Shown here: one piece after another, positions 18,659-27,571 of the stretch
Numbering within the stretch: the first letter of the stretch is position 1
Layout: the number at the start of each line of letters is the position of its first letter
From: Pseudoflavonifractor sp. An184
Lineage (GTDB): Bacteria > Bacillota > Clostridia > Oscillospirales > Oscillospiraceae
DNA: 45,234 bases
Direction: 5' to 3'
Assembly (NCBI RefSeq): GCF_002160305.1
Contig: NZ_NFKI01000027.1
Span: 1 to 45,234 of the forward strand
Translations under genes and position numbers: made by a program
The notes under the pieces: generated by a model
What the model saw: the letters and a program-made list of their open reading frames with translations, nothing else
What the model was told of the DNA's origin: nothing
The model's database searches: none

Positions 18659-20212
18659 ATGAAACGTATGATCGCCGCGACCCTGACTTTGGCGCTCACC
18701 ACCGCCGCCCTGGCGGGCTGTGCCGCCAATGCCGCTGCGCCCACCGACGACCAGAACACCGTGGCTGCCGCCACCATGTCCAACGAGACCGGAAAGACCC
18801 CCAAGTACGTCTTCCTGTTCATCGGCGACGGCATGAGCTATCCCCAGATCCAGTCCACGTCCGACTATCTGGGCGCCCTGAACGATGAGGACTACTGGCA
18901 GGCCCAGCCCAGCCTGGACGACAACCAGGGCGCCATCCTGGACGGCCCGGAGTACCTGAACTTCATGAACTTTGAGGGCGTGGGTACCGCCGTCACCTAC
19001 GACTCCAACTCCTTCGCCCCCGACTCCGCCTCCACCGCCACGTCCATCGCCACCGGACACAAGACCTACTCCGGCTCCATCAATGTGGACGAGACCGGCA
19101 CCGTGGAGTACGAGACCATCGCCGAGCAGCTGAAGGCCCAGAAGGGCTATGAGATCGGCGTCATCACCTCGGTCAACCTGAACCACGCCACCCCCGCCGC
19201 CTTCTACGCCCACCAGGCCAGCCGCAGCAACTACTACGACATCGGCCTGGAGATGGTGGAGTCCGACTTTGACTACTTCGCCGGCGGCGGCCTGCTGGAC
19301 CCCACCGGCAGCGAGGGCGACCAGACCGACCTGTACCAGCTGGCTCAGGAGGCCGGCTACACCGTGGCCCGCACCTACGCCGAGGCCGACGCCATCAGCG
19401 CCGACACCGACAAGGCCATCATCATTGAGGAAAACCTGGCCGACGACGACGCTATCCCTTATGAGCTGGACCGCACCGACGACATGTGGTCCCTGGCCGA
19501 CTATGTGGAGAAGGGCATCGAGGTGCTGGACAACGACACCGGCTTCTTCATGATGTGCGAGGGCGGCAAGATCGACTGGGCCTGCCACGCCAACGACGCC
19601 GGCTCCTCCATCCACGACACCCAGGCTCTGGCCGACGCGGTGCAGGTGGCCATTGACTTCGCCGCCGAGCACCCCGACGAGACCCTGATCCTGGTCACCG
19701 GCGACCACGAGACCGGCGGCCTGACCATCGGCTTCGCCGGCACCGACTACGACACCTATCTGGACCTGCTGGAGAACCAGAAGATCTCCTACGCCAAGTT
19801 TGACAGCGACTATGTGGCCTCCTACAAGGAGAACAAGACCCCCTTCGAGGATGTGCTCTCCGACATTGAGGAGCTCTTCGGCCTGAAGGCCCAGGGCGCC
19901 GCCGACGACAAGCTGGTGCTCACCGAGTACGAGATGGAGCAGCTGCGGGCCGCCTATGAGAAGAGCGTCAACGGCACCGCCGCCAGCCAGTATGAGCAGG
20001 AGGAGTATGTGCTCTACGGCACCTACGAGCCCCTGAGCGTCACCATCACCCACATCATCAACAACAAGTCCGGCATCTCCTTCACCTCTTACAGCCACAC
20101 CGGCCTGCCCGTGGCCGTCCTGGCCGAGGGCGTAGGCGCTGAGAGCTTCAGCGGCTACTACGACAACACCCAGATCTATGAGAAGATGGCCGACCTGCTG
20201 AACATCGCCTGA
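18659..20212 (+). CDS. Alkaline phosphatase, lipoprotein
   Basis: 517 residues. The signal peptide ends in a lipobox (AALAG-Cys21), so the enzyme is anchored outside the cell membrane. The metal and catalytic sites of the PhoA family are present: FIGDGMS with Asp57, DSASTATSIATGHKT with the nucleophile Ser123 after Asp122, EGGKIDWACHANDAG, and GDHETGG near residue 348. The C-terminal SHTGLPVAVLAEGVGAE supplies the last zinc histidine. GGAGGG lies 10 bases before the chosen ATG. A candidate Pho box upstream suggests induction by phosphate starvation. Confidence 0.95.
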   Translation: MKRMIAATLTLALTTAALAGCAANAAAPTDDQNTVAAATMSNETGKTPKYVFLFIGDGMSYPQIQSTSDYLGALNDEDYWQAQPSLDDNQGAILDGPEYLNFMNFEGVGTAVTYDSNSFAPDSASTATSIATGHKTYSGSINVDETGTVEYETIAEQLKAQKGYEIGVITSVNLNHATPAAFYAHQASRSNYYDIGLEMVESDFDYFAGGGLLDPTGSEGDQTDLYQLAQEAGYTVARTYAEADAISADTDKAIIIEENLADDDAIPYELDRTDDMWSLADYVEKGIEVLDNDTGFFMMCEGGKIDWACHANDAGSSIHDTQALADAVQVAIDFAAEHPDETLILVTGDHETGGLTIGFAGTDYDTYLDLLENQKISYAKFDSDYVASYKENKTPFEDVLSDIEELFGLKAQGAADDKLVLTEYEMEQLRAAYEKSVNGTAASQYEQEEYVLYGTYEPLSVTITHIINNKSGISFTSYSHTGLPVAVLAEGVGAESFSGYYDNTQIYEKMADLLNIA

Positions 20213-20261
20213 TGGCCCTATCACTCTGAATCCTTCAACTTCCTTCTTTTCTCTACTGCCG

Positions 20262-20293
20262 GCCCGCTCCTGGCTCTCTCGTCAGGAGCGGGC
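20262..20293 (+). terminator. Hairpin after the alkaline phosphatase gene
   Basis: Stem GCCCGCTCCTG / CAGGAGCGGGC with a 10-base loop. It lacks a T-tract, so it may be a weak or factor-assisted terminator. Confidence 0.5.
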
Positions 20294-20332
20294 TGCGCGG
20301 CTGTTCCCGTACATGGAATCGAGGTGTTCTCT

Positions 20333-20422
20333 ATGCGTATTTATCACGTCTCGCCCCTTTGGATCGTCATTCCGGACGCAGTGCTCACCGCCCTGCTGCT
20401 GATCGGCTGGTTCCTGTTTTGA
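20333..20422 (+). CDS. Possible 29-residue membrane peptide upstream of YibE/F
   Basis: ATG to TGA, 29 codons: MRIYHVSPLW, IVIPDAVLTALLLIGWFLF. It is almost entirely one membrane helix. GAGGTG stands 6 bases before the ATG. It ends 55 bases before the YibE/F gene on the same strand. Too short for standard gene finding and not recognised. It could be a small membrane protein partner of YibE/F, or chance. Confidence 0.4.
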   Translation: MRIYHVSPLWIVIPDAVLTALLLIGWFLF

Positions 20423-20477
20423 ACCGCCGGTCCCACTAAACTGCGAAATTTCACTCGAAAAAAGGAGTTTTTGATAC

Positions 20478-21677
20478 ATGGGAAACCATCTGACCCCCCA
20501 GGCCCTGCGCTACCACGCCCCGGTGCTGGTGTGCCTGCTGGCCATTCTCGTTTTGATCTTCCTGCCCACCGGCTTTGAGGGGGCCCTTCTCTACCAGGAG
20601 GCGGAGCGCTGCAAGGCCGAGGTACTGTCGGTGGACGACTCCGCCATCATTGACACCGGCCTGGTCCGCTCCGGTGAGCAGCGCTGCCAGCTGGAAATTC
20701 TGGACGGAGCCTTCGCCGGGCAGACCGTCACCGGAATCAACATGCTCAATGGCTCTCTGGAGCAGGACAAGATCTTCGCTCCGGGGGATGTGGCCCAGGT
20801 GGTGGTGAGCCACGACGGGGACACCGTCACCAACGTGACCATGACCGACCACTACCGCCTGGGCTGGGAGGCCCTGATGGCGGTGGGCTTCGCAGTGTTC
20901 CTGATTTTGTTTGCCGGGCGCACCGGCGTCCGGGCCATTGCCTCCTTCGCCCTGACGGTGCTCACCCTGTGGAAGGTGCTGGTCCCCCTGTACCTGAAGG
21001 GCTGGAACCCCATCTGGGTGGGGCTGGCCATCACCCTGTTCCTCACCCTTATCATCATCGCCCTGGTGTACGGCTTTGACCGGCGGTGCTGGGCGGCGGT
21101 GTCCGGGTCCTTTCTGGGCATCCTGGTCACCTGCGTGCTGGGCATCCTGTTCACCGACCTGTTCCAGATCCACGGGGCGGTGATGAGCAACTCGGAGAGC
21201 CTGCTGTACTCCGGCTACGCCCACCTGAACCTGACCCAGATCTTTATGGCCTCCATCTTTATCGGGGCCTCGGGCGCGGTGATGGACCTGTCCGTGGACA
21301 TCACCTCCGCCATCCACGAGGTGGTGGAGAAGCGCCCCGACCTGGACTGGAAGGAGGCCGCCAAGTCCGGCGTCAACGTGGGCCGGGCCGCCATGGGCAC
21401 CATGACCACCACCCTGCTGTTCGCCTACTCCGGGGGCTATATCGCCCTGCTCATGGTCTTTATGGCCCAGGGCACCCCGGTGGACCACATTTTGAACTAC
21501 AAGTACGTGGCGGCGGAGATCATCCACACCGTCATCGGCTCCTTCGGCCTGGTCACCGTTGCCCCCTTCACCGCCCTGTGCGCCGGCCTGCTCCTCACCC
21601 GGAAAAGGAGGGAGCAGGAGCATGCCATGCCCCTCTCCCATGAACCGGAACTTCAGCCGGCTGAGACGAATGAGTAA
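20478..21677 (+). CDS. YibE/F-like integral membrane protein
   Basis: 399 residues: a first helix (about 15-32), an outside beta-rich domain (about 35-125; KAEVLSVDDSAIIDTGLVRS, GEQRCQLEILDGAFAGQTVT) and at least six further helices. The family core is visible in FAGRTGVRAIASFALTVLTLW, MASIFIGASGAVMDLSVDIT and GRAAMGTMTTTLLFAYSGGY. Function is unknown in all YibE/F proteins; a transporter or channel role has been guessed from topology. AAAAAGGAG lies 9-10 bases before the ATG. Confidence 0.9.
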   Translation: MGNHLTPQALRYHAPVLVCLLAILVLIFLPTGFEGALLYQEAERCKAEVLSVDDSAIIDTGLVRSGEQRCQLEILDGAFAGQTVTGINMLNGSLEQDKIFAPGDVAQVVVSHDGDTVTNVTMTDHYRLGWEALMAVGFAVFLILFAGRTGVRAIASFALTVLTLWKVLVPLYLKGWNPIWVGLAITLFLTLIIIALVYGFDRRCWAAVSGSFLGILVTCVLGILFTDLFQIHGAVMSNSESLLYSGYAHLNLTQIFMASIFIGASGAVMDLSVDITSAIHEVVEKRPDLDWKEAAKSGVNVGRAAMGTMTTTLLFAYSGGYIALLMVFMAQGTPVDHILNYKYVAAEIIHTVIGSFGLVTVAPFTALCAGLLLTRKRREQEHAMPLSHEPELQPAETNE

Positions 21678-21695
21678 TTTTGCCTCCCATCCAAT

Positions 21696-21727
21696 GGGCC
21701 CCACAGCCGTCGGCTGTGGGGCCCTTC
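21696..21727 (+). terminator. Hairpin after the YibE/F gene
   Basis: A 13-bp stem GGGCCCCACAGCC / GGCTGTGGGGCCC with a GTC loop, followed only by TTC. Probable terminator. Confidence 0.65.
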
Positions 21728-21794
21728 GGTTTGGGTAAGAGGTGTGCGGACTACTCTTTCACCGCAAGAAACAATGTTCCGTATCTTTCATCCC

Positions 21795-21824
21795 TTGTAT
21801 TCCAGCGGCGGTCCGTGGTACACT
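21795..21824 (+). promoter_or_regulatory. Possible promoter of the macro-domain gene
   Basis: TTGTAT (21795-21800), an 18-base spacer and TACACT (21819-21824), ending 36 bases before the start codon. Confidence 0.45.
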
Positions 21825-21860
21825 AAAACCATCCAAAATCTGAATGGGAGGTTTTCTGCC

Positions 21861-22361
21861 ATGGAACTGCATGTTGTCACCGGAGACATCACAAAATTAA
21901 AGGTTGACGCCATTGTCAACGCCGCAAATACCTCTCTGCTGGGGGGCGGCGGGGTGGACGGGGCCATCCACCGGGCGGCGGGCCCGGAGCTGCTGGCCGA
22001 GTGCCGCACCCTTCACGGCTGCCAGACCGGGCAGGCCAAGGCCACAAAGGGCTACCGGCTCCCCGCCAAGTATGTGATCCACACGGTGGGCCCCGTGTGG
22101 CACGGGGGTGGACACAACGAGGCGGAGCTGCTGGCGAGCTGCTATGAGAGCTCCATGGCCCTGGCCCTGGAGCTGGGGTGCAGAACGGTGGCCTTCCCCG
22201 CCATCAGCACGGGGGTGTACCACTACCCCCTGGAGGAGGCCGCCCGCATTGCCGTCGAAACGGTCCGCCGCTTCCTGACAGAGCACCCGGAGGGCCCTGC
22301 GGTCACCTTCGTCTGCTTTAACGAAGCAGCCAAGGCGGCCTATGAGCGGGAGCTGAAATAA
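21861..22361 (+). CDS. Macro-domain protein (ADP-ribose / O-acetyl-ADP-ribose hydrolase type)
   Basis: 166 residues, one macro domain. ADP-ribose-binding signatures are [20 protein letters not shown] with the catalytic Asn pair, [26 protein letters not shown] and [17 protein letters not shown]. The close match to the YmdB/MacroD pattern suggests that it removes ADP-ribose from O-acetyl-ADP-ribose or from mono-ADP-ribosylated proteins. GGGAGG is 9 bases before the ATG; the longer frame upstream lacks a ribosome site. No ADP-ribosyltransferase or sirtuin gene lies nearby. Confidence 0.93.
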   Translation: MELHVVTGDITKLKVDAIVNAANTSLLGGGGVDGAIHRAAGPELLAECRTLHGCQTGQAKATKGYRLPAKYVIHTVGPVWHGGGHNEAELLASCYESSMALALELGCRTVAFPAISTGVYHYPLEEAARIAVETVRRFLTEHPEGPAVTFVCFNEAAKAAYERELK

Positions 22362-22365
22362 AAAA

Positions 22366-22540
22366 ATGCCGTTACTTTCCCGCCGCTGCGCGGCGGAAAA
22401 GTCCTCGCTGCGCTCGCTGAACGCCTTGCCAAGCAAGGCATTCAGGGCATTCGATCCCACTCGAGGCGGGCTGCCGCCCCCTCGAGCTCCCCCGCCAACG
22501 CTCGGGCGGATTCGTCAGAACAGAGGTTTTTCGACAAGCT
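22366..22540 (+). repeat. Repeat family B, copy 2
   Basis: Starts AAAAATGCCGTTACTTTCCC and carries the stems CTTTCCCGCCGC / GCGGCGGAAAAG, CTGAA..CCTTGC / GCAAGG..TTCAG and CTCGAG repeats, ending TTTTTCGACAAGCTGA. It is about 0.17 kb and matches the minus-strand copy at 336-634 through its length. The first ~85 bases are identical to the copy cut by the right window edge. Confidence 0.85.
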
Positions 22541-22541
22541 G

Positions 22542-22569
22542 AAATGGAGGCCCTTTGGCCTCCATTTTT
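22542..22569. terminator. Hairpin between family B copy 2 and the lipoprotein gene
   Basis: A perfect 11-bp stem AAATGGAGGCC / GGCCTCCATTT followed on the plus strand by further T residues. It abuts the stop codon of the minus-strand lipoprotein gene and can serve both directions. Confidence 0.7.
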
Positions 22570-23438
22570 CACACCTCCAGCGCCTCCGCCGGAATTTCGA
22601 AGTCGGGGGCGGAGTTGATGTCGGAGCAGGTCATGGTCATCTGTACCTGGGGATACTGAATGGAAACCCCATCGGTGGACTGGCCCATGTCCTCCAACAC
22701 CTGGAGCACATGTTCCATCAGAGTGTTGCACACCTGGGTCATATCCATCTCATACCGCACCGGGTAGCAGATCTCCGGGTCAATCCACATCTCAATGGTC
22801 ATGTCCCCCAGATCCTGGAGCATCCCCTGGAGGTTCTCCGTGCTCACCCCCAGCTGCTGCATGGTGCCCAGGCTGTCCAGCACGCCGCTCTCCTCCATCA
22901 GGGCGGACACCTGGCTGCCGGTGACGGTACCGGAGAATTTCAGGACCGTCTTTCCGTCCAGCTCCTCCTCCTGCTGGAAGGCCCACTGGTCGGTGCTGGA
23001 CAGATAGGAGTTCATCTCCGCCGAGGCGTTATACTGCTCCAGGAGCTCGGCGCTGGCGGTCTCCTTGAACCACTGTCCGCCCACGTCGGTGTAGGTGGTG
23101 TAGGTCTCCCCCTCCTGCTGGGCGTAAACGGTGGCGGAAAAGGAGCCCAGCTCCCCCATGTCCATGGAGGTCTCCGCCTTCAGCTTCAGGGGATCGGAAA
23201 AGCATACCATATCCATTGCCGTGGTGTTCTCCATGGTCTGAGTCTGGTCCCCCACTTGGATCTCCATGTCTATCTGGGCGGTGACGGAGGCGGACAGGCT
23301 CTCCAGCCCCTCCTGGCTGTTCTGCAGGGTCTGGTCCAGAATCTCCTCCGGGGTAGGCTCTGAGCCGCCGCACGCCGCCAGAGACAGGGAGAGTACGGCC
23401 GCCAGGATCAGTGTTCCGCTGCGCTTCCAATGCTTCAT
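22569..23438 (-). CDS. Lipoprotein with LppX/LprG-like fold (DUF6612 type)
   Basis: 289 residues. The signal peptide ends in SLSLAAC with lipid Cys23. The mature part begins EPTPEEILDQTLQNSQEGLE and shows alternating strands with many Thr, Met and Gln residues (TQTMENTTAMDMVCF, YTTYTDVGGQWFKET, KFSGTVTGSQVSAL), as in DUF6612 proteins related to the LolA/LppX fold. These bind lipid or hydrophobic ligands in some families; the role here is unknown. GGATGGAG lies 5 bases before the ATG. An extended -10 box (TGGTATAAT) lies about 70 bases upstream at 23507-23512. Confidence 0.82.
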   Translation of the reverse strand: MKHWKRSGTLILAAVLSLSLAACGGSEPTPEEILDQTLQNSQEGLESLSASVTAQIDMEIQVGDQTQTMENTTAMDMVCFSDPLKLKAETSMDMGELGSFSATVYAQQEGETYTTYTDVGGQWFKETASAELLEQYNASAEMNSYLSSTDQWAFQQEEELDGKTVLKFSGTVTGSQVSALMEESGVLDSLGTMQQLGVSTENLQGMLQDLGDMTIEMWIDPEICYPVRYEMDMTQVCNTLMEHVLQVLEDMGQSTDGVSIQYPQVQMTMTCSDINSAPDFEIPAEALEV

Positions 23439-23653
23439 ACTTTCTCCATCCTTTCCGCGCCTCCCGCCGAAGCGGGGCAGATGTTCTGTTTTGTTTTCCT
23501 GCTGTCATTATACCATATCCCCGCCCGCCCGCATAGATTCAAGGGCGGAACGGGCGCGGAAATTTTTTCTTTTTCCAGGGAACCTTTTCTCCGCTCCGCC
23601 GTCTAAGCAAACAAACGGGGAAATTCCCCTCGCTGTAAAAGGAGTGTTGACGT

Positions 23654-24766
23654 ATGAAGCGTACCCTATCTGCTCTGCTGGTCAGCAGCGCCCTGCTGTG
23701 CGCCGCAGTCCTGCCCGCCATGGCGGCGGAGTCCGCCGATCCCGCGCAGACCGATTCTGCCGCAGTCCAGGAGGAGACCATGTCCGACAGCGAGCTGTAC
23801 TACGGCCAGGTCCAGGAGATCGGCCGGGATGAGGCCGGAACCATCACCAGCCTGCTGCTCACCTCGGAGCGCTATGGGGAATATGTGATGAACATCTCCG
23901 GCGAGACCGTGTGGATCGACAGCGGGGAGCGCACCGCCTCCGATCCCGCCACCCTCCAGGTGGGCGAGTCCGTCTACGTGTACCACAGCCCGGTCTCCAC
24001 CCGCTCCCTGCCCCCCCAGTCCCCCGCCTTCGCGGTGGTGCGCAATGTTCCTCAGGATGTGGGCGCGGCCAAGTACCTGGAGGTGGAGGCTGTCACCCAG
24101 AATGAGGACGGCAGCGCCACCATCACCACCAATAACGGCGGTCTGTGGCTCACCGTGGAGGCGGACGCCTCTGTGACCACCTACGCCGGGGAAAAGGCCT
24201 CCCTGGCCGATCTCCAGGTGGGCAGCCATGTGATGGCCTGGTATGACATCGTTCTGCTGTCCTACCCCGGACAGGCGGGCACGGACCACCTGATGCTCAT
24301 GCCCGGCGCGGCGGAGGAGCAGAACGGCGAAACCGCAGAGACTTCCGCCCCTGCTGAGACCACCGATCCCGCCGGAACGCTTCAGGATGGGACTGAGCTG
24401 TCTATCGTGCTGGAGGGCGACATGGTGCTCCCGGTGACCGGCAAGGTGGAGAACGGCGCCGCCATGGTCCCCGTGGCCGCCGTGGCCCAGGCCCTGGGCT
24501 ATGAGGTGACCTACACCCCCGGCGAGAACGGCGAGGCCGCCCTGGTCACCGTGGAGGACGACTCCTTCCGGGTCAATCTGAACATCGGCGATAACCTGAT
24601 CCAGGGCGTCACCAAGATTGAGGGCGCGGTGGGCATGACCTCCCCCATGGACTATGGAATGGCCCCCTATATTGTGGAGCCCGGCACCACCTGGGCCCCC
24701 GCTCAGCTCTTTGAGATGCTGGGCCGGACGGTGACCGTAGACGGCGATACCCTGTCCATCCAGTAA
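23654..24766 (+). CDS. Exported protein with copper-amine-oxidase-like N-terminal (stalk) domain
   Basis: 370 residues with a cleavable signal peptide (MKRTLSALLVSSALLCAAVL, cut near AMA-AES). A central beta-rich region (about 45-215: LYYGQVQEIGRDEAGTITSL, GESVYVYHSPVSTRSLPP) and an E/T/P-rich linker (about 218-245) lead to the C-terminal stalk domain (about 250-370: LPVTGKVENGAAMVPVAAVA, QALGYEVTY, TVTVDGDTLSIQ). In Clostridia this domain sits on surface proteins; no enzyme function should be assumed. AAAAGGAG lies 8-9 bases before the ATG. Confidence 0.85.
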   Translation: MKRTLSALLVSSALLCAAVLPAMAAESADPAQTDSAAVQEETMSDSELYYGQVQEIGRDEAGTITSLLLTSERYGEYVMNISGETVWIDSGERTASDPATLQVGESVYVYHSPVSTRSLPPQSPAFAVVRNVPQDVGAAKYLEVEAVTQNEDGSATITTNNGGLWLTVEADASVTTYAGEKASLADLQVGSHVMAWYDIVLLSYPGQAGTDHLMLMPGAAEEQNGETAETSAPAETTDPAGTLQDGTELSIVLEGDMVLPVTGKVENGAAMVPVAAVAQALGYEVTYTPGENGEAALVTVEDDSFRVNLNIGDNLIQGVTKIEGAVGMTSPMDYGMAPYIVEPGTTWAPAQLFEMLGRTVTVDGDTLSIQ

Positions 24767-24785
24767 TTTATTTACACATCCAGTC

Positions 24786-24823
24786 AGCAAGAGCGGCCGC
24801 GCAGATGCGCGGCCGCTCTTGCT
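24786..24823. terminator. Shared terminator between the surface protein gene and recD2
   Basis: A perfect 18-bp stem AGCAAGAGCGGCCGCGCA / TGCGCGGCCGCTCTTGCT with a GA loop. Its right arm overlaps the last two bases of the recD2 stop codon. Confidence 0.8.
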
Positions 24824-27038
24824 ATGTCTCTATTTCGCCCGCCAGCCGGGCCCGGAGGCCGGAGTACCGGCGGGTCTGCCGGTTGTTGGCCACCATCTGG
24901 GCCACCGCGCTCTCGTCCCCCACCACGATAAACAGGCTCTTGGCCCGGGTGATGGCGGTATAGAGGATGCCCCGGGTCATGAGCATGGGGGCTCCCTCCA
25001 GGGCGGCCAGGATCACCGCCCGGTATTCGCTGCCCTGGGACTTGTGGACGGTGACGGCGAAGGCGGGCTCCAGCTCCCCCAGCATGTCCGGGGTATACTC
25101 CACGATCTTGCCGTCGAAGTCCACCACCACGCTCTCCTTGTCCACCGACTGGATGACCCCGATGTCCCCGTTGAACATCCCCATGCCGGAGGCGGAGCCG
25201 TCCTCCTCCCTCCAAAGGATGTCGTAGTTGTTTTTCACCTGCATCACCCGGTCCCCCGCCCGGAAGATCCAGTCCCCGAAGCGGCGCTCCCCCTTCCGCT
25301 CCGAGGGGGGATTCAGGGCGGCCTGGAGGGCCTGGTTCAGCACCGTGGTGCCGGTCCCCCGGCGGCGGGTGGGGGAGAGCACCTGGATCTGGTCTGCGGG
25401 GATGCCCATGCGCTCAGGCAGCCGGCGGCGGCACAGGTCCACAATGGTCTCCACTGCCAGCTGGGGGTCCCGGCGGCGGAGGAAGAAGAAGTCGCTGTCG
25501 TTCTGCCTCAGGTTGGGCAGCTCCCCGGCATTCACCATGTGGGCGTTGCGGACGATGGCGCTCTGGGCGGCCTGGCGGAAGATCTCGGTGAGGCGGACCA
25601 TGGGCACCGCCCCGCTGCGAATCAAGTCGGAGAACAGGTTGCCCGGCCCCACCGACGGCAGCTGGTCCGGGTCCCCCACCAGCACCAGCCGGCAGTCCCC
25701 CCGCAGGGCGGAAAGGAGGGCGGCCATCAGGGGCACGTCCACCATGGAGACCTCGTCCACAATGACCGCGTCCACCTCCAGGGGGTCGTACTGGTCGTGG
25801 GTGAAAGCCAACTGCCCCGTGCTGGGGTCGAAGCCGGTCTCCAGCAGCCGGTGGATGGTGGAGGCGTCGGTGGAGCACAGCTCCCCCAGGCGCTTGGCCG
25901 CCCGGCCGGTGGGGGCGGCCAGGGCGGTGTCCAGCCCCATGGCCTCAAACAGGGCCAGCACCCCCCGCAGGCAGGTGGTCTTGCCGGTGCCCGGCCCGCC
26001 GGTGAGGAGCATCACTTGCCGGGAGGCGGCCATCTCCACCGCCTGGCGCTGCTGGGGGGCGTAGGTGATGCGCTGCTCCCGCTGGATGCGGGCGATGATC
26101 CGGTCCAGCCCGTCAGGGGGCAGCAGCTCCGCCTGGCTCATCTCCCCGATGCGGTGGGCGATGTAGGTCTCCGCCTCGTACAGGGCGGGGATGTACACGG
26201 CGTCCTGGCCGGCGATGGTCTCCCGGTCCAGTTCGCCCCGATTGGCCAGGGCCTCCAGCCGCTCCTCCAGCAGGTCGCCGGAGGCCTCCAGCAGCTGAGC
26301 CGTGGCGGAAATGAGCTTCTGGGCGGGGAGGAAGGTGTGGCCGTTGTTCCAGTTGTTGTGGGAGAGCTCAAAGAGCAGTCCGGCCTCCAGCCGCTGGGGG
26401 TCGTCCGCGGCGATGCCCAAAGAGAGGGCCAGGGCGTCCGCCTGGGAGAACTCCACCCCAAATTCCACGGAGGCCAGGACATAGGGATTGGCCCGCACCA
26501 CCTCCAGGGCCACGTCCCCGTAGGCCCGGTACAGGGGGCCGGACAGCTCCGCGGGGAGCTGGTGCTCCGTCAAAAATTCCAGCAGGCGGCGCATCCCCAT
26601 CTGTTTTCGGAAGGCGTCGCTGATGGTACGGGCCCGCTTGGGGGAGATCCCTTTCAAGGTGGTGAGTTTCTCCGGCTCCTCCTCGATGACCCGCAGGGCG
26701 TCCTCCCCGAAGGTTTCGATGAGCTGCCGGGCAGTTGCCTTGCCGATGCCCTTGATGGCTCCGGAGGCCAGGTAGTGGAAGATCTCCTTCAGCCCCTGGG
26801 GCAGGCGGCGCTCCACCACGTCGGCCCGGAACTGGGTGCCGTAGGTGGCGTGGCGCACCCACTGCCCCCGGACAGTGAGGTACTCCCCCGGGGACACCCC
26901 GGGCATGGAGCCCACCACCGTCATCTCCTCCTCCCCCGCGTCCAGGCGGAGAATCGTATAGCCGTTTTCCTCGTTTTGAAAGATGATGGAGGAGACGGTC
27001 CCCTCCAGGGTGGATTGTTCCTCTGTGAGCTGGGGCAC
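24822..27038 (-). CDS. recD2: RecD2-type DNA helicase
   Basis: 738 residues. The N-terminal OB-like part (LEGTVSSIIFQNEENGYTIL) and the helix-hairpin-helix region (KGIGKATARQLIETFGEDAL, GISPKRARTISDAF) are the hallmark of stand-alone RecD2 rather than RecD of RecBCD. SF1 helicase motifs follow: LLTGGPGTGKTTCLRG near residue 345, APTGRAAKRLGEL, VIVDEVSMVDVPLM, LVGDPDQLPSVGPG, RLTEIFRQA, and FAVTVHKSQGSEYRAV near the end. It is a 5'-3' helicase involved in replication-fork and mismatch repair in Bacillus. It starts with GTG, 8 bases after AAAGGAGG, and stops with TAG. Confidence 0.96.
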   Translation of the reverse strand: MPQLTEEQSTLEGTVSSIIFQNEENGYTILRLDAGEEEMTVVGSMPGVSPGEYLTVRGQWVRHATYGTQFRADVVERRLPQGLKEIFHYLASGAIKGIGKATARQLIETFGEDALRVIEEEPEKLTTLKGISPKRARTISDAFRKQMGMRRLLEFLTEHQLPAELSGPLYRAYGDVALEVVRANPYVLASVEFGVEFSQADALALSLGIAADDPQRLEAGLLFELSHNNWNNGHTFLPAQKLISATAQLLEASGDLLEERLEALANRGELDRETIAGQDAVYIPALYEAETYIAHRIGEMSQAELLPPDGLDRIIARIQREQRITYAPQQRQAVEMAASRQVMLLTGGPGTGKTTCLRGVLALFEAMGLDTALAAPTGRAAKRLGELCSTDASTIHRLLETGFDPSTGQLAFTHDQYDPLEVDAVIVDEVSMVDVPLMAALLSALRGDCRLVLVGDPDQLPSVGPGNLFSDLIRSGAVPMVRLTEIFRQAAQSAIVRNAHMVNAGELPNLRQNDSDFFFLRRRDPQLAVETIVDLCRRRLPERMGIPADQIQVLSPTRRRGTGTTVLNQALQAALNPPSERKGERRFGDWIFRAGDRVMQVKNNYDILWREEDGSASGMGMFNGDIGVIQSVDKESVVVDFDGKIVEYTPDMLGELEPAFAVTVHKSQGSEYRAVILAALEGAPMLMTRGILYTAITRAKSLFIVVGDESAVAQMVANNRQTRRYSGLRARLAGEIET

Positions 27039-27097
27039 TGCGGTCCCCTCCTTTCTTTTGTCTGCTCCATATTTGCCTGGATTTCGCCGCTCTTTTT

Positions 27098-27150
27098 AAG
27101 CCTTCCCCTCGGGGAGAAGGTGGCACGGCGAAGCCGTGACGGATGAGGGG
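27098..27150 (+). repeat. Family D module, copy D3
   Basis: AAGCCTTCCCC..., AAGGTG, stem GCACGGC / GCCGTG(A)C and GGATGAGGGG. The flanks match D1 and the stem does not. Confidence 0.75.
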
Positions 27151-27180
27151 GCAGGTTTCGGATTTGGTTCATTATCCGCA

Positions 27181-27462
27181 GGGGGTATTTCGCCGCCTGC
27201 GGGCGGCGAGTTCCTTTGCCCATGGCGGCAAAGGAACCAAAACGCCACCGGGGACGGCTCCGGATGAGCACTTCGTGCTCATAGTCGCCTTTCCCCGGAC
27301 CCCATTACGGGGGTTATCCCTTTGGCCCGGCAATGGATTTCCGGCGCGCAAAATCTGAGTGGCGGTCTGCGTTTTCTCCCGGCCCACTGGGGCCTGGGTT
27401 TGCAAAAATTGCTGCCGGTGCGGTTCCACTTCTGCGCCTGACTTGGCCGAGCCAACGCTTAT
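27181..27462 (+). repeat. Repeat family A, copy A3
   Basis: Hairpins as in A1 but without the TCTGGCCC..GGGGGAG module. H3 is GAGCACTTCGTGCTC. It ends GAGCCAACGCT, as A1 does. Two family C palindromes (GCGGGGGCTTGCCCCCGC and a GTAGGGCGCGACGACC unit) follow at 27478-27550. The interval 27060-27571 has no gene. Confidence 0.9.
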
Positions 27463-27571
27463 GGTGTGGAAACTTTGTAGGGCGGGGGCTTGCCCCCGCC
27501 GCTTTGGAGGTTTCTACTTTCAGTAGGGCGCGACGACCCGGACGCGCCGCTCGTTTCCAAGTCGCGTTCTC

